Assembly (NCBI GenBank): GCA_963756815.1
Contig: CAVWPR010000061.1
Location: forward strand, 1-64,000
Direction: 5' to 3'
DNA length: 64,000 nt
Source: JAENVU01 sp963756815
GTDB taxonomy: Bacteria; Actinomycetota; Acidimicrobiia; IMCC26256; JAENVU01
The notes beneath the pieces were generated by a model, which saw nothing but the letters and a program-made list of their open reading frames with translations, made no database searches and had not been told where the DNA came from. Position numbers and translations under genes: made by a program. Below are positions 27,463 through 36,750 of the stretch, piece after piece (the first letter of the stretch is position 1; each line of letters starts with the position of its first letter).

Positions 27463-27607
27463 CTCTCCCGCTCTCGCGCCTGCGGCGCGGGCCGGCGGAC
27501 ATTCCGCCCGCACAGCGCTCCGCGCTGAGCTGCCGGCCGCGCACGTCGTGGGGCGTCGCTCACGGCCGGAACCTATCGCCCCCACCCCGGGGCCCCGGTG
27601 CGACGAG

Positions 27608-27613
27608 TACGGT
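27608..27613 (+). promoter_or_regulatory. -10 box (TACGGT) with CGGCCGG spacer
   Basis: TACGGT is 7 bases before the ATG at 27621. The whole string TACGGTCGGCCGGATG differs by one base from that at 5888. Confidence 0.6.
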
Positions 27614-27620
27614 CGGCCGG

Positions 27621-28604
27621 ATGCGGGCCGTCATCGCACCGGGAGACGGCACCCTGGCGGTCGAGGAGCGTCCGGTCCCCGAGCCCGGGCCCGGCGAGGT
27701 CCTCGTCCGGGTGCACGGCGCCGGCATCAACCGGGCCGACCTGATCCAACGCCGAGGCTTCTACCCCGCACCTCCCGGTGTCCCCGCAGACATCCCCGGC
27801 ATGGAGTTCGCGGGCATCGTCGAGCGCGTCGCGAACGACGTCGTCGCACCCGTGCCCGGCGCGGCCGTGTTCGGCGTCGTCGGGGGTGGCGCCCAGGCCG
27901 AGTACGTCGTGGTCCCCGCCCCCCACTGCGCGCCCGTGCCGGACGCGCTCGATCTCGTCACCGCCGGCGGCGTGCCCGAGGTGTTCGTCACCGCGCACGA
28001 CGCCATGCGCACGCGCGGCCGGCTCCGAGCCGGCGAGCACGTCCTCGTGCACGCGGTGGGATCGGGGGTCGGCACGGCCGTCGTGCAGCTGGCCAAGGCG
28101 TTCGGCTGCACGGTCACCGGCACCGCGCGCACCGATGCGAAGCTCGGCGACGCGCGAGCCCTCGGACTCGACCACGGGATCCTCGCGCCGCGCGAGCTCG
28201 AGCCGATCGCGTTCGCAGAGGCGATCCGAGAGCACGGCGGCCCGCCCGATGTCGTGATCGACCTCGTCGGTGGCCCGTACGTGACCGCCGAGGTCGCAAC
28301 GATCGCGCCGCGCGGGCGGATCGTCGTCGTCGGGACGCTCGCCGGTGGGATGCCGTCCGTGCCGCTGCTCGGACTGATGCAGCAGCGGGCCGAGATCCAC
28401 GGCACGGTCCTGCGCCCGCGCTCGATCGACGACAAGGCCTCGGCCACCGACGCGTTCGTGGCCGAGGTCGTGCCGTTGCTGGCCGACGGTCGGGTCCGTC
28501 CGGTGGTCGACACCGTGGTCCCGCTCGACGCGGTCGCGGACGCCTATGCGCTCGTCGAGGGGGACACCACGTTCGGCAAGGTCATCCTCGACGCCGGCGC
28601 CTGA
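27621..28604 (+). CDS. NAD(P)H-quinone oxidoreductase (zinc-free MDR)
   Basis: A 327-residue medium-chain reductase of the PIG3/quinone-oxidoreductase type. It has INRADLIQRRGFYPAPPG near residue 40 and no zinc ligands, FVTAHDAMRTRGRL, the nucleotide-binding VLVHAVGSGVGTAVVQLAKA and VVVGTLAGG. Actinobacterial members reduce quinones or enones with NADPH. The frame is intact and the promoter leaderless. The thiolase gene follows after 67 bases. Confidence 0.9.
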   Translation: MRAVIAPGDGTLAVEERPVPEPGPGEVLVRVHGAGINRADLIQRRGFYPAPPGVPADIPGMEFAGIVERVANDVVAPVPGAAVFGVVGGGAQAEYVVVPAPHCAPVPDALDLVTAGGVPEVFVTAHDAMRTRGRLRAGEHVLVHAVGSGVGTAVVQLAKAFGCTVTGTARTDAKLGDARALGLDHGILAPRELEPIAFAEAIREHGGPPDVVIDLVGGPYVTAEVATIAPRGRIVVVGTLAGGMPSVPLLGLMQQRAEIHGTVLRPRSIDDKASATDAFVAEVVPLLADGRVRPVVDTVVPLDAVADAYALVEGDTTFGKVILDAGA

Positions 28605-28671
28605 GCCGCTCGGACGGTCGGGGTCCGCCCCAGGAGTACGATCCGCGCTCCGCGCCCCGCTGGAGGACCAC

Positions 28672-29859
28672 ATGGCTGCCCTTTCGGATTCCGATGTCGT
28701 CATCGTCGAGGCGGTGCGCTCACCGCTCGGCAAGCGCAACGGCGGTCTCTCGACGGTTCATCCCGCGGATCTGCTCGGTGGCGTGCAGATCGGGGCGATC
28801 GAGCGCTCGGGCATCGACCCGAGCGAGGTCGGTCAGCTCGTCGGCGGTTGCGTGAGCCAGGTGGGCGAGCAGACCTTCAACATCGCGCGCACCGCATGGC
28901 TGTCGGCCGGCCTCCCCCTCGAGGTCGCTGCGACGACGGTCGACGCGCAGTGCGGCTCGTCGCAGCAGGCGACCAACCTCGCGGCCACGCTGGTGAAGGG
29001 CGGCGCGGTCGACGTCGCGTTGAGCTGCGGGGTCGAGAGCATGAGCCGGGTGCCGCTGGGCGCGGCGATCCGGGGCGACTTCGGCCGCCCGACGCCGAAG
29101 TCCTACTTCGCGCGCTACGAGGTGACGTCGCAGTTCGAAGGGGCGGAACGCATCGCGGAGAAGTGGGGAATCACCCGCGAGGACTGCGACCGCTTCGGGC
29201 TGGAGTCACAGAACCGCGCGCAGCGGGCGTGGGCAGAAGGGCGTTTCGAGCGCGAGGTGCGGCCGGTCGACGCGCCGGACGTCGACGACGACGGCAAGCC
29301 GACCGGGACGACACACGCGGTGACGCGCGACGAGGGACTCCGCGAGACGTCACGCGAAGCGCTCGCCAAGCTGAAGCCCGTCGGCCGCGAGAACGGTGTC
29401 CACACGGCGGGCTCGTCCTCGCAGATCACCGACGGCGCGGCGGCGGTGCTGCTGATGTCCGCAGCCAAGGCGAAGGACCTCGGCCTGCGACCCCGGGCGC
29501 GCATCGTCGATCAGTGCCTCGTCGGCGTCGACCCGGTGCTCATGCTCACGGGCCCGATCGATGCCACCCGCCGACTGTTCGAGCGCACCGGCATGGTGAT
29601 GTCCGACATCGACACCGTCGAGATCAACGAGGCGTTCGCCTCGGTCGTCCTCGCGTGGGAGCGGGAGCTCAAGCCGGACATGGAAAAGGTGAATCCGAAC
29701 GGCGGCGCGATCGCGATCGGCCACCCGGTCGGCGCCACCGGCGCCCGCCTCGTCACCACCGCGCTCCACGAGCTGGAGCGCACCGATGGCACCTACGGCC
29801 TCATCACGATGTGTTGCGGAGGCGGGCTCGGCACCGGGACCATCATCGAACGCGTCTGA
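28672..29859 (+). CDS. Acetyl-CoA acetyltransferase (thiolase)
   Basis: A 395-residue thiolase cleaving 3-ketoacyl-CoA to acetyl-CoA in beta-oxidation, or the reverse condensation. The acyl-enzyme Cys is in VDAQCGSSQQAT near residue 93, followed by the CGVESMSRVP loop. INEAFASVVLAW, the catalytic His in AIGHPVGATGA and the second Cys in TMCCGGGLGTG near the C-terminus complete the active site. GGAGG precedes the ATG at 28672. The frame is intact. It probably works with EtfAB and the acyl-CoA dehydrogenase found elsewhere in the window. Confidence 0.96.
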   Translation: MAALSDSDVVIVEAVRSPLGKRNGGLSTVHPADLLGGVQIGAIERSGIDPSEVGQLVGGCVSQVGEQTFNIARTAWLSAGLPLEVAATTVDAQCGSSQQATNLAATLVKGGAVDVALSCGVESMSRVPLGAAIRGDFGRPTPKSYFARYEVTSQFEGAERIAEKWGITREDCDRFGLESQNRAQRAWAEGRFEREVRPVDAPDVDDDGKPTGTTHAVTRDEGLRETSREALAKLKPVGRENGVHTAGSSSQITDGAAAVLLMSAAKAKDLGLRPRARIVDQCLVGVDPVLMLTGPIDATRRLFERTGMVMSDIDTVEINEAFASVVLAWERELKPDMEKVNPNGGAIAIGHPVGATGARLVTTALHELERTDGTYGLITMCCGGGLGTGTIIERV

Positions 29860-29868
29860 GGTGGTTGC

Positions 29869-29973
29869 GCGCAGTGAGGGGGTACCGCCATTCGCTCAGA
29901 CATGCGCTTCCTCGTTCGCTGGCGCTCACTTCGGAGGGCGAACTCGCTCGGTGCCGGCACCCCCTCACTGCGC
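29869..29973. repeat. Long inverted repeat between thiolase and deacetylase genes
   Basis: GCGCAGTGAGGGGGT (29869-29883) and ACCCCCTCACTGCGC (29959-29973) are exact reverse complements, 15 bases each, separated by 75 bases. The loop contains CTCGTTCGCTGG-type sequence resembling other gaps. It could be an attenuating or terminating stem, or a small intergenic repeat element. No gene is visible in this gap. Confidence 0.7.
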
Positions 29974-30038
29974 TCGTGACGTCGACCCGTACGCTGGGCC
30001 CGTACCTCGTGAGAGTGTGAAGAGATGAAGGTCCAGTT

Positions 30039-30866
30039 GTGAACTTGGCGGAGCGCCTCGGGTACGGCGCCGAGGCGAAGTTGTTGATCGTCAACTGTGA
30101 CGACCTGGGCTCTTCGCGGGCGGCGAACGTCGCGGTGTACGAGTCGTTGCGGTCGGGACTCGGGACCAGCGCCACGTTGATGGTGCCGTGCCCGTGGGCG
30201 CGCGACGCGGCCGCGATGTACCGCGGCGAGGACGTCGGCGTGCACCTCACGCTGAACGCCGAATGGGAGAACTACCGCTGGGGCCCCACCACCCATTCTC
30301 CGAGCCTGCTCGACGGCGACGGCGGCTTCCCCCGCACCATCGACGACGTCTGGGACCACGCCGACCTCGACGAGGTCCGCAAGGAGTGCCGCACGCAGAT
30401 CGAACGGGCGATCTTCTGGGGCTTCGACGTCAGCCACCTCGACAGCCACATGGGCACGCTGCAGCTCCGGCCCGAGTTCTTCGACGTCTACCTGGAGCTG
30501 GCGGTCGACTTCGCGCTGCCACTGCGCATGGCCGGCGCCACCGCCCAGGGTCGGGTGGGCTTCCCGTTCCGCGATCTCGCGGCCGCGGAGGGCGTGGTGT
30601 TCCCCGACCACTTCGTGATGGCGCCGATGGGCGCGCGGCGGACCATCGAGCGGATCCTGTTCGACCTCCGCCCGGGCGTCACCGAGGTCTACCTCCACCC
30701 CGCCGTCGACACCGACGAGCTGCGGTCGTCGCATCCCGACTGGGCGTCACGGGTCGAGGACCACGCCACCCTGTGTCACGACGCGGCCTTCGCGCACCTG
30801 CTGGACCGCGCCGGCGTCGTGCGCATCGGGTACCGCCCGCTGCGCGAGCTCCAGCGCGCCGGCTGA
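30039..30866 (+). CDS. ChbG/HpnK family carbohydrate deacetylase (YdjC-like)
   Basis: A 275-residue deacetylase-like protein. IVNCDDLGSSRAAN gives the metal-binding Asp pair, DVGVHLTLNAEW the first His, SHLDSHMGTLQ the second metal His, and TEVYLHPAVD the C-terminal conserved strand. These are the ChbG/HpnK features for removing N-acetyl groups from chito-oligosaccharides or hopanoid precursors. The GTG at 30039 has AAGG upstream. It is isolated, with an inverted repeat upstream and convergent genes downstream, so the substrate is open. Confidence 0.85.
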   Translation: MNLAERLGYGAEAKLLIVNCDDLGSSRAANVAVYESLRSGLGTSATLMVPCPWARDAAAMYRGEDVGVHLTLNAEWENYRWGPTTHSPSLLDGDGGFPRTIDDVWDHADLDEVRKECRTQIERAIFWGFDVSHLDSHMGTLQLRPEFFDVYLELAVDFALPLRMAGATAQGRVGFPFRDLAAAEGVVFPDHFVMAPMGARRTIERILFDLRPGVTEVYLHPAVDTDELRSSHPDWASRVEDHATLCHDAAFAHLLDRAGVVRIGYRPLRELQRAG

Positions 30867-30879
30867 CGCCGCGAGCCGC

Positions 30880-31266
30880 TCAGTAGCTCGCACCCTCGCG
30901 GAGCTCCGCCTGGAGGGCGCGGTACTCCGGCGAGTTGGTGATCGGCAGCAGGTGCAGGAACTTGCCCATGTCGCCCGCCACCTTCATCCGGCCCTGCATG
31001 AACGCCGCGTTGGCGTCGAGCTCGTCCTTCTGGATCTTCACCGAGTCCTCGTACGACAGACTCAGCGTGATGTCGGGCTCGTCGAGCTTGCCGAGCGCCG
31101 ACTCCGTGAGCCGGCCCTCGTCGAGGCGCCACCAGTAGGCAATGTCACCGTCGGGCCCCTTGGCGATCAGCCACTGGATGCTGGCCGTCGCGCCGGCGCG
31201 CTCGGGTTGACCCTCGGCGAGGCCCCTCGCGCGGTCGAGCCACTCCTGCGAGAGGTACTTCGTCAT
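30880..31266 (-). CDS. SCP2 sterol-binding domain protein
   Basis: A 128-residue single-domain lipid carrier. The order is LSQEWLDRARGLAEGQPERA, IQWLIAKGPDGDIAYWWRLDEGR, DITLSLSYEDSVKIQKDELD and AFMQGRMKVAGDMGKFLHLLP; the GRMKVxGDMxK string is typical of SCP2 domains, which bind sterols or acyl-CoA. AAGGGGAA precedes the ATG. The gene starts 11 bases after the end of mca on the same strand, so it is probably co-expressed with the adenylate cyclase and Mca. Confidence 0.88.
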   Translation of the reverse strand: MTKYLSQEWLDRARGLAEGQPERAGATASIQWLIAKGPDGDIAYWWRLDEGRLTESALGKLDEPDITLSLSYEDSVKIQKDELDANAAFMQGRMKVAGDMGKFLHLLPITNSPEYRALQAELREGASY

Positions 31267-31277
31267 CCCATTCCCCT

Positions 31278-32178
31278 TCAGCGTCGAGCGCCGACGCGCA
31301 GCCCGGCGAAGAGATCGTCCTCGGCCTCGCCCTCGGGCACGTCCGTGTCGACGAGGGTGCGCGCCAGCGCGAATTCCTCCCACGGGAACACCCGACGGAC
31401 GACGTCGTCGGGGAGGCGCATCCAGAACCCGGTGGGATCCACCTGGGTCCGGTGCGCGAGCAGCGCGGCCCGGCGGTGCGCCAGGAAGTCGCCGACGTCG
31501 ATGAAGGTCGTGAACCGCGAGTCGAGCGACTCGTCGAACCCGCGCTCCTCGAACCAGGACGCGTAGGGGCTCTCCTCGCCGCGCGCGAGGAACTCCTCGT
31601 GCAGCGCGCGGCACGCGGCGCGCCGACCAGCCCGTGTAATACAGCTTCGACGGCTGCCACGGCTCGCCCGCGTCGGGGAAGCGGGCCGGATCGCCGGCGG
31701 CGTCGAACGCGGGACCGGAGATCTCGTGCACCCGCACGTGGTCGGGGTGCGGGTAGAACTTGCTGTCGTCGCCGTAGGTGATGATCACCTGCGGTCGCTC
31801 GGCCCGGATGATCCGCACGAGCCGCTCGACCGCCTCGTCGAACGGCGCGTTGGCGAAGTTGTCGGGGTGGGCGTTCGACTCCGTGTCCTTCATGCCGGAG
31901 TCGCGGTAGCCGAGCATGTACAGCTGCGCGTAGCCGATCGCGTCGACGCTGGCCTGCAGCTCCTCCATGCGCACCTCGTGCAGACGCGCCCGGATCTCGG
32001 GTGTGTCGACGGCGGGGTTGAGGATGTCGCCCTCCTCGCCGCCGGTGCAGCACACGAGGACACCGCGGATGCCCTCCGCGGCGTACTTGGCGACGGTGCC
32101 CGCGCCCTTGGACGCTTCGTCGTCCGGGTGGGCGTGCACCGACAGGAGGCTGAGGGGAGCGTCGGAGGGATCACTCAT
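31278..32178 (-). CDS. mca: Mycothiol S-conjugate amidase, frameshifted
   Basis: Zn-dependent PIG-L/LmbE-type amidase that cleaves mycothiol conjugates to a mercapturic acid and GlcN-inositol, detoxifying electrophiles. The zinc motif SVHAHPDDEASKGAGT is at residues 11-26; CTGGEEGDILNP, YRDSGMKD, VIITYGDDSKFYPHPDHVRVH with the third zinc His, and the C-terminal GFWMRLPDDVV, FPWEEFALART and EDDLFAGLR follow. The last is typical of Mca rather than MshB. One extra C near 31637 separates YYTGWSAR from ACRALHEEF. TAAGTT is 8 bases before the ATG, inside the end of the cyclase gene, so it may be transcribed both with the cyclase and on its own. Confidence 0.9.
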
Positions 32179-33293
32179 CTGGAGTGAACTTACCCTCCGA
32201 GGTCGCGTCCGACGCACGGTGATCCGCCGTGGTCGGCGCCGCGGCACCGGCCACGTAGATCTCGACCCGCCCGATCCCGCGGATCCGTCGGCTGCGCAAC
32301 CGTTGGAAGGTGAACGCCGGGTGGTCGGCGAGCGCGTGCGCGAGCTCGGCCGACACGATGATCGACTGCGGCCGTGCGATCTCCACCAGCCGGTGGGCCA
32401 GGTTCACCACCCGGCCGTAGTAATCGCCCTCCCGGGCCAGCGCGGGGCCGCACGCCATACCCGCCCGCGCCCGCGGGAGCACCTCGTCCTGGCGCGTCCG
32501 GTCGGTGAGCTCGAGCGCGATCCGGAGCGCGATCTCGGGCGCCTCCGCGACGAACATCACCTCGTCGCCGATGGTCTTCACGAGCCGACCCCCGGACTGC
32601 GCGACCGTGTCGTAGGTCACGCCCTCGAACCGCGCCACGAGCGCATTGAGCTCGTCGCCGTCGAGCTCCTGGCTGAGCGCGGTGTAGCCGACGAGGTCGA
32701 CGAAGCCGACGGTGAGCTCCGGCAGCGCACCGGATCCCAGCTGTGGGGTGAGGAGCTTGCGGAGCACGGCGGCGCGCACCTGCACGCGCAGCGCGTAGTC
32801 GTTGAGCCGCGCCAGCACCTTCCAGTCGAGCGAGTCGGCCGCGACCAGCGCGACCGACTCGTCGTCGAGACCGGCACCGCGCGCCGCGACCACGCCCTCG
32901 ACGATCTGGTCCGACAACGTCTCGGCGACGCGCGACAGCGCCGCGCCGATCGGCGCGCACCTGCGCGACGAGGGACTCGACGTCGTCGGCGCTCGTGAAC
33001 ATCGACGATCCGGACCGCTCGTTCAGCAGCCGCAGGACCTCGACCGACTCATCGGTGAACGCCGCGGCGCCCTCCGGGATGTCGGGGAAGCCGAGCGCCC
33101 GCCACAACATGGTCGCCGTCTCCTCCGGGACGCCGCTGCGCATCGACACCTCGGCGGCGTCGAGGTGCGGCGTCCCGGGCACGAGCAGCCGGTCGAGCAC
33201 GAGCAGCGTGAGCTGGTCGTCGGCCGAGGCGGTGGCGATCTCGTCCGCGGTCGCGCCCTGCTTCTTGAGGAACCTGGTCAGGCGTCGATCCAC
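32171..33293 (-). CDS. Class III adenylate/guanylate cyclase, frameshifted
   Basis: About 374 residues. The N-terminal 130 residues resemble an adenylate-cyclase regulatory domain (RFLKKQGATADEIATA, then VLDRLLVPGTPHL). The C-terminal catalytic domain shows VGFVDLVGYTALSQELDGDEL with the first metal Asp, VKTIGDEVMFVAE with the second, and GDYYGRVVNLAHRLVE with the transition-state Asn and Arg, so it should be active as a homodimer. One surplus base near 32957 separates the parts; dropping it reads QVAPIGAALSRVAETLSDQIVEG. The start is a GTG at 33293. The stop overlaps the mca start by 8 bases. Confidence 0.87.
32187..32192 (-). promoter_or_regulatory. -10 box (TAAGTT) of mca
   Basis: On the minus strand TAAGTT is 8 bases before the mca ATG, within the last codons of the cyclase gene. 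Confidence 0.45.
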
Positions 33294-33333
33294 GGACGGA
33301 TGCTGACAGACCCGACGGGGTCACGCCCGGACG

Positions 33334-34612
33334 TCAGGCCGACCGGGGCACCTCGCTCCACGGCAGCTCACGCGAGTTGTCCGGCTCCTTCGGGAGGCCG
33401 AGCACCCGCTCGCCGAGGATGTTGCGCATGACGTCCGAGGTCCCGCCCTCGATCGTGTTGGCCTGGGCCCGGAGGAATCCCGACGCGGTCAGCGCCTCGC
33501 CCTCGACGCGCGCGGCACGGCCGGTGCGCTGCGTCTTCGACAGCTCCCTGCCCTCCCACGCGATGGCGCCGACGCCGTCGATCTCCATCGCGAGGTTCTG
33601 CAGCCGCTGGTTGAACTCGGCCTGCATCAGCTTCGTGATCGAACCCTCGGGACCGGCCTCCCCACCGCTCTTGCGCTTCGCCGCGGCGCGCTCGTTGTTG
33701 AGTCGGATCAGGCGGCTCTCGATGTAGGCCTGCGCCAGCAGTTGGCGCTGGATCGGGTCGGTGGTGCCCTTCGCCCGCTCGAGGAGGCGACCCACCGGGC
33801 TGCCGCCCACTGCGTCGCCACCGATCGAACCCGCACCCGAGAGCGAGACCCGCTCGTTCATCAGCGTCGTGATCGCGACCTTCCACCCGTCGCCCTCCCG
33901 ACCGAGCATCCAGTCGTGACGGACCTTGGCGTCGTTGAAGAACACCTCGTTGAACTCGGCGTCACCGGTGATCTGCACGAGCGGCCGCACCTCGACACCG
34001 GGCTGGTGCATGTCGATCACGAAGTACGAGAGACCGGCATGCTTCGGAACGTCGGGATCGGTGCGGCACAGGAGCATGCCCCAGCGCGAGATGTGCGCGA
34101 CCGTGGTCCAGACCTTCTGGCCGTTGACCACCCACTCGTCGCCGTCGCGGACCGCACGTGTCGCGAGGCCGGCGACATCCGAGCCCGCGCCGGGCTCCGA
34201 GAACAGCTGGCACCAGATCTCCTGGTTGCAGGCGAGCGGCTTGAGCAGCCGGTGCTTCATCTCCTCGGTGCCCCAGGCCATCACGGTCGGTCCGCCCATG
34301 CCGATCCCGATGATGTTGTACGGCCGCGGGATCTTGAAGTGGTTGAGCACGTCGTTCACGTGCTTGGCATCCCCCGGCGACAGCGAGAGCCCCGCGCCGT
34401 ACTCGGCCGGCCACGTGGGAGTCGCCAGTCCCGACTCTCCGAGCTGGATGCACCATTCGTCGTAATCGACCGCCCCGCGGAGCGCCGCCACGGCCTCGGC
34501 GTCGCCCCGGTCGACCGCCTCCATCCACCCGCTCGGGAGGTGCTCGGCGAGCCAGGCGCGGCGTGAAGTCGCGCAACGCGGTGGGGGAACGGTCGTCGAG
34601 CACTGCGGTCAT
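33334..34612 (-). CDS. Acyl-CoA dehydrogenase, frameshifted
   Basis: FAD-dependent dehydrogenase of about 425 residues introducing the 2,3-double bond into acyl-CoA. GMGGPTVMAWGTEEMKHRLL, the FAD-binding LFSEPGAGSDVAGL, VNGQKVWTT, FVIDMHQPGVEVRPL and the C-terminal RAQANTIEGGTSDVMRNILGERVLGLP are clear family marks. The first 17 residues (from MTAVLDDRSP) are in another frame; dropping one C near 34562 gives TPRWLAEHLPSGWMEAV. The EtfAB pair in this window is a suitable electron acceptor. The gene is divergent from vanW. Confidence 0.93.
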
Positions 34613-34727
34613 CGGAAGCCTCGGAGCGACGGGGTCGGGAAGCGCACGAGGGTACCGGTCGCTCCGCGGGGGCGTCAGGTCCGCGGCCCCACCGGGGCCC
34701 GACCGACGTCTCGCCGTGACGAAGCGG

Positions 34728-34733
34728 TAATTT
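34728..34733 (+). promoter_or_regulatory. -10 box (TAATTT) of the vanW gene
   Basis: TAATTT is the best -10 hexamer in the gap. The frame of VanW is open from just after it, coding for a Pro/Thr-rich tail beginning LATPTTPETSPD, although the first standard start codon in that frame is the GTG at 34851. Confidence 0.45.
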
Positions 34734-34850
34734 CCGCTTGCTCTGGCGACCCCCACCACCCCCGAGACCTCGCCCGACGCACCGGTCACGCCGATCGACC
34801 GAACGCGTCCCGCGGAGCTGCCGCCGCTCGATCCACCGGGCCGCGCCGCG

Positions 34851-36630
34851 GTGGCGCGCGCCTGGAACGAGCAGCGGATCGCCCTGTGCGTCCTGGTCGG
34901 CCTCTCCGCCGTGCTGGCGCTCGTCGTCGTCGCGATCGGAGAGCGCGTCGCCCATCGCGAACGCGTCCTCCCCGGCGTGCAGGTCGCCGGCGTGAACCTC
35001 GGCGGCGCGACCGAGCCCGAGGCGCTGCACCGGATCGAGGACCTCGGCGACCGGCTGGCCGCCACACCGATCCACGGTCATGCCGGCGACCACGCGCTCG
35101 TCCTCGATCCCGCTGCCATCGGCTACCGCGTCGACGCCGCCGCCACGGTGCGGGCGGCGCGACGCGACGGCCGATCGGCCAACCCACTCGACACCCTCCT
35201 CGGCGTGCCGTTACGGGCGGTCCGCGACGACGACGTCGATCTCGCCGTGCACTACGACCGCGGTCGGCTCGCCTCGATCATCGACGGCTGGGTCGGCGCC
35301 ACGGGGAACGGCCTCGTCGACGGCGGGTTGCGCTTCGACGGCGCCCAGGTGGCGGAGATCCAACCCCGCGCCGGCGTGGGGATCGACCGCGACGACGCCG
35401 AGCGCCGGGTGATCACGGCGCTCCGGTCCGGGCAGGCCGATATCGGCGCGTTCACCATCGGGCCGACGCGGCCGGCCATCGACACGGCGGACGTCGCCGA
35501 GGCCGCTCGTGCCGCGCGCCGCCTGCTCGCGCGCCCGGTGCAGATCGTCAGTGGCGCCAGCACGCTCACCGTGCGGCCCGCCGAGCTCAGCACCGCGCTG
35601 CGCACCCAGATCGTCGACTCGCAGCTCGCCCTGCGCGTCGACGTGCCGACGCTGCGCGCCGCGCTGGCGCCCGCGCTCGCAACGGTGGAGACCCCACCGA
35701 AGGATGCGAGCTTCGCCGTGACGGGAACGAGCGTCTCGGTCGTGCCCGCGGTGAACGGTGTGAGCGTGGGGTTGAACCGCGTCGCCGACCAGATCGCGCG
35801 CGGCAGCCATCACGTCGTCGCGACCATGCACACCACACCGCCGGCGCACACCACGGAATGGGCGCAGAACCTCAACATCACCGAGCTGGTCTCGAGCTAC
35901 ACGACCGAGCACCCGTGCTGTCAGCCAGCGCGTCACCAACATCCACCTCGCCGCCGACGTGATCAACAACACGATCCTCGAACCGGGTCAGACGTTCAGC
36001 CTCAACGGCGCGCTCGGCCCGCGCACCACCGACAAGGGCTACCAGCTCGCGCCCGGGATCGGCGCCAACCTCGAATTCGAGGACTCGGTGGGCGGCGGGG
36101 TGAGTCAGTTGTCCACCACGCTGTTCAACGCCGTCTTCTTCGGCTGCTACCAGGACGTCACCCACACCGTGCACGCGCTCTACATCTCGCGCTACCCGAT
36201 GGGCCGCGAGGCGACATTGAACTACCCGTCGATCGACAACAAATTCCGGAACGACTCGCACGCGGGCGTCCTGATCCGAACGTCCTACAGCGGGACGTCG
36301 GTGACGGTCGCGCTGTACGGCAACAAGGAGGGGCGGAGCTGTCGGGGCGAGGGGCCGCACGTGCTGGAGACGATCCCGATCCAGCCCGAGTACGTGGACG
36401 ATCCGGCGCTCCCCGTCGGTACGCAGAAGAAGATCGCTGACGGGCACACCGGGTACGTCGTCGAGAACTTCCGCATCATCAGCCGGCCGGGCCAGCCCGA
36501 CGTCCGCCAGCGCTTCGTCGAGCGGTACTCGATGGCCAAGGAGAAGATCGCCCGGGGCACGGGTGCGCCGCCGACCACGACGACGGTCCCGGCGGCCCCG
36601 GTCCCGCCGGCCCCGGCCCCGCCGGGCTGA
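34851..36630 (+). CDS. VanW family protein with peptidoglycan-binding-like domains, frameshifted
   Basis: About 593 residues or more. A short basic N-terminus is followed by one membrane anchor (IALCVLVGLSAVLALVVVAIG). Two repeats of a YoaR/PG_binding_4-like domain span residues 35-330 (LPGVQVAGVNLGGAT, then VQIVSGASTLTVRPAEL). The VanW domain follows: HPCCQ-QRVTNIHLAADVINNTILEPGQTFSLN, split in the middle by one extra C near 35932, then DSVGGGVSQLSTTLFNAVFF and HTVHALYISRYPMGREATL. The C-terminus is Pro/Thr-rich. The protein is anchored outside the cell and is probably involved with the cell wall; despite the name, vancomycin resistance is not implied. The real start may lie near 34740, after TAATTT. 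Confidence 0.88.
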
Positions 36631-36654
36631 CCGGGCTGACCGGGCTGACCGGGC
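36622..36654 (+). repeat. 9-bp tandem repeat across the vanW stop codon
   Basis: CCGGGCTGA is repeated three times (36622-36648) plus a partial copy. The first unit contains the vanW stop TGA at 36628-36630, and each following unit would supply the same stop again, so copy-number change leaves the protein end intact. Confidence 0.85.
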
Positions 36655-36750
36655 GCCGCGGCCTTGGCGAACCCCTCACACTCCCTTGACGGTGGACGCA
36701 CGTGGCGGGGTGAGGATGCCCTTGTTCCCTCCCACACCCAAGGAGTCACG

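Noticed and set aside
34851..36630. Vancomycin resistance from the VanW name
   Set aside because: VanW domains are widespread in wall-associated proteins; no vanHAX or vanRS genes are present.
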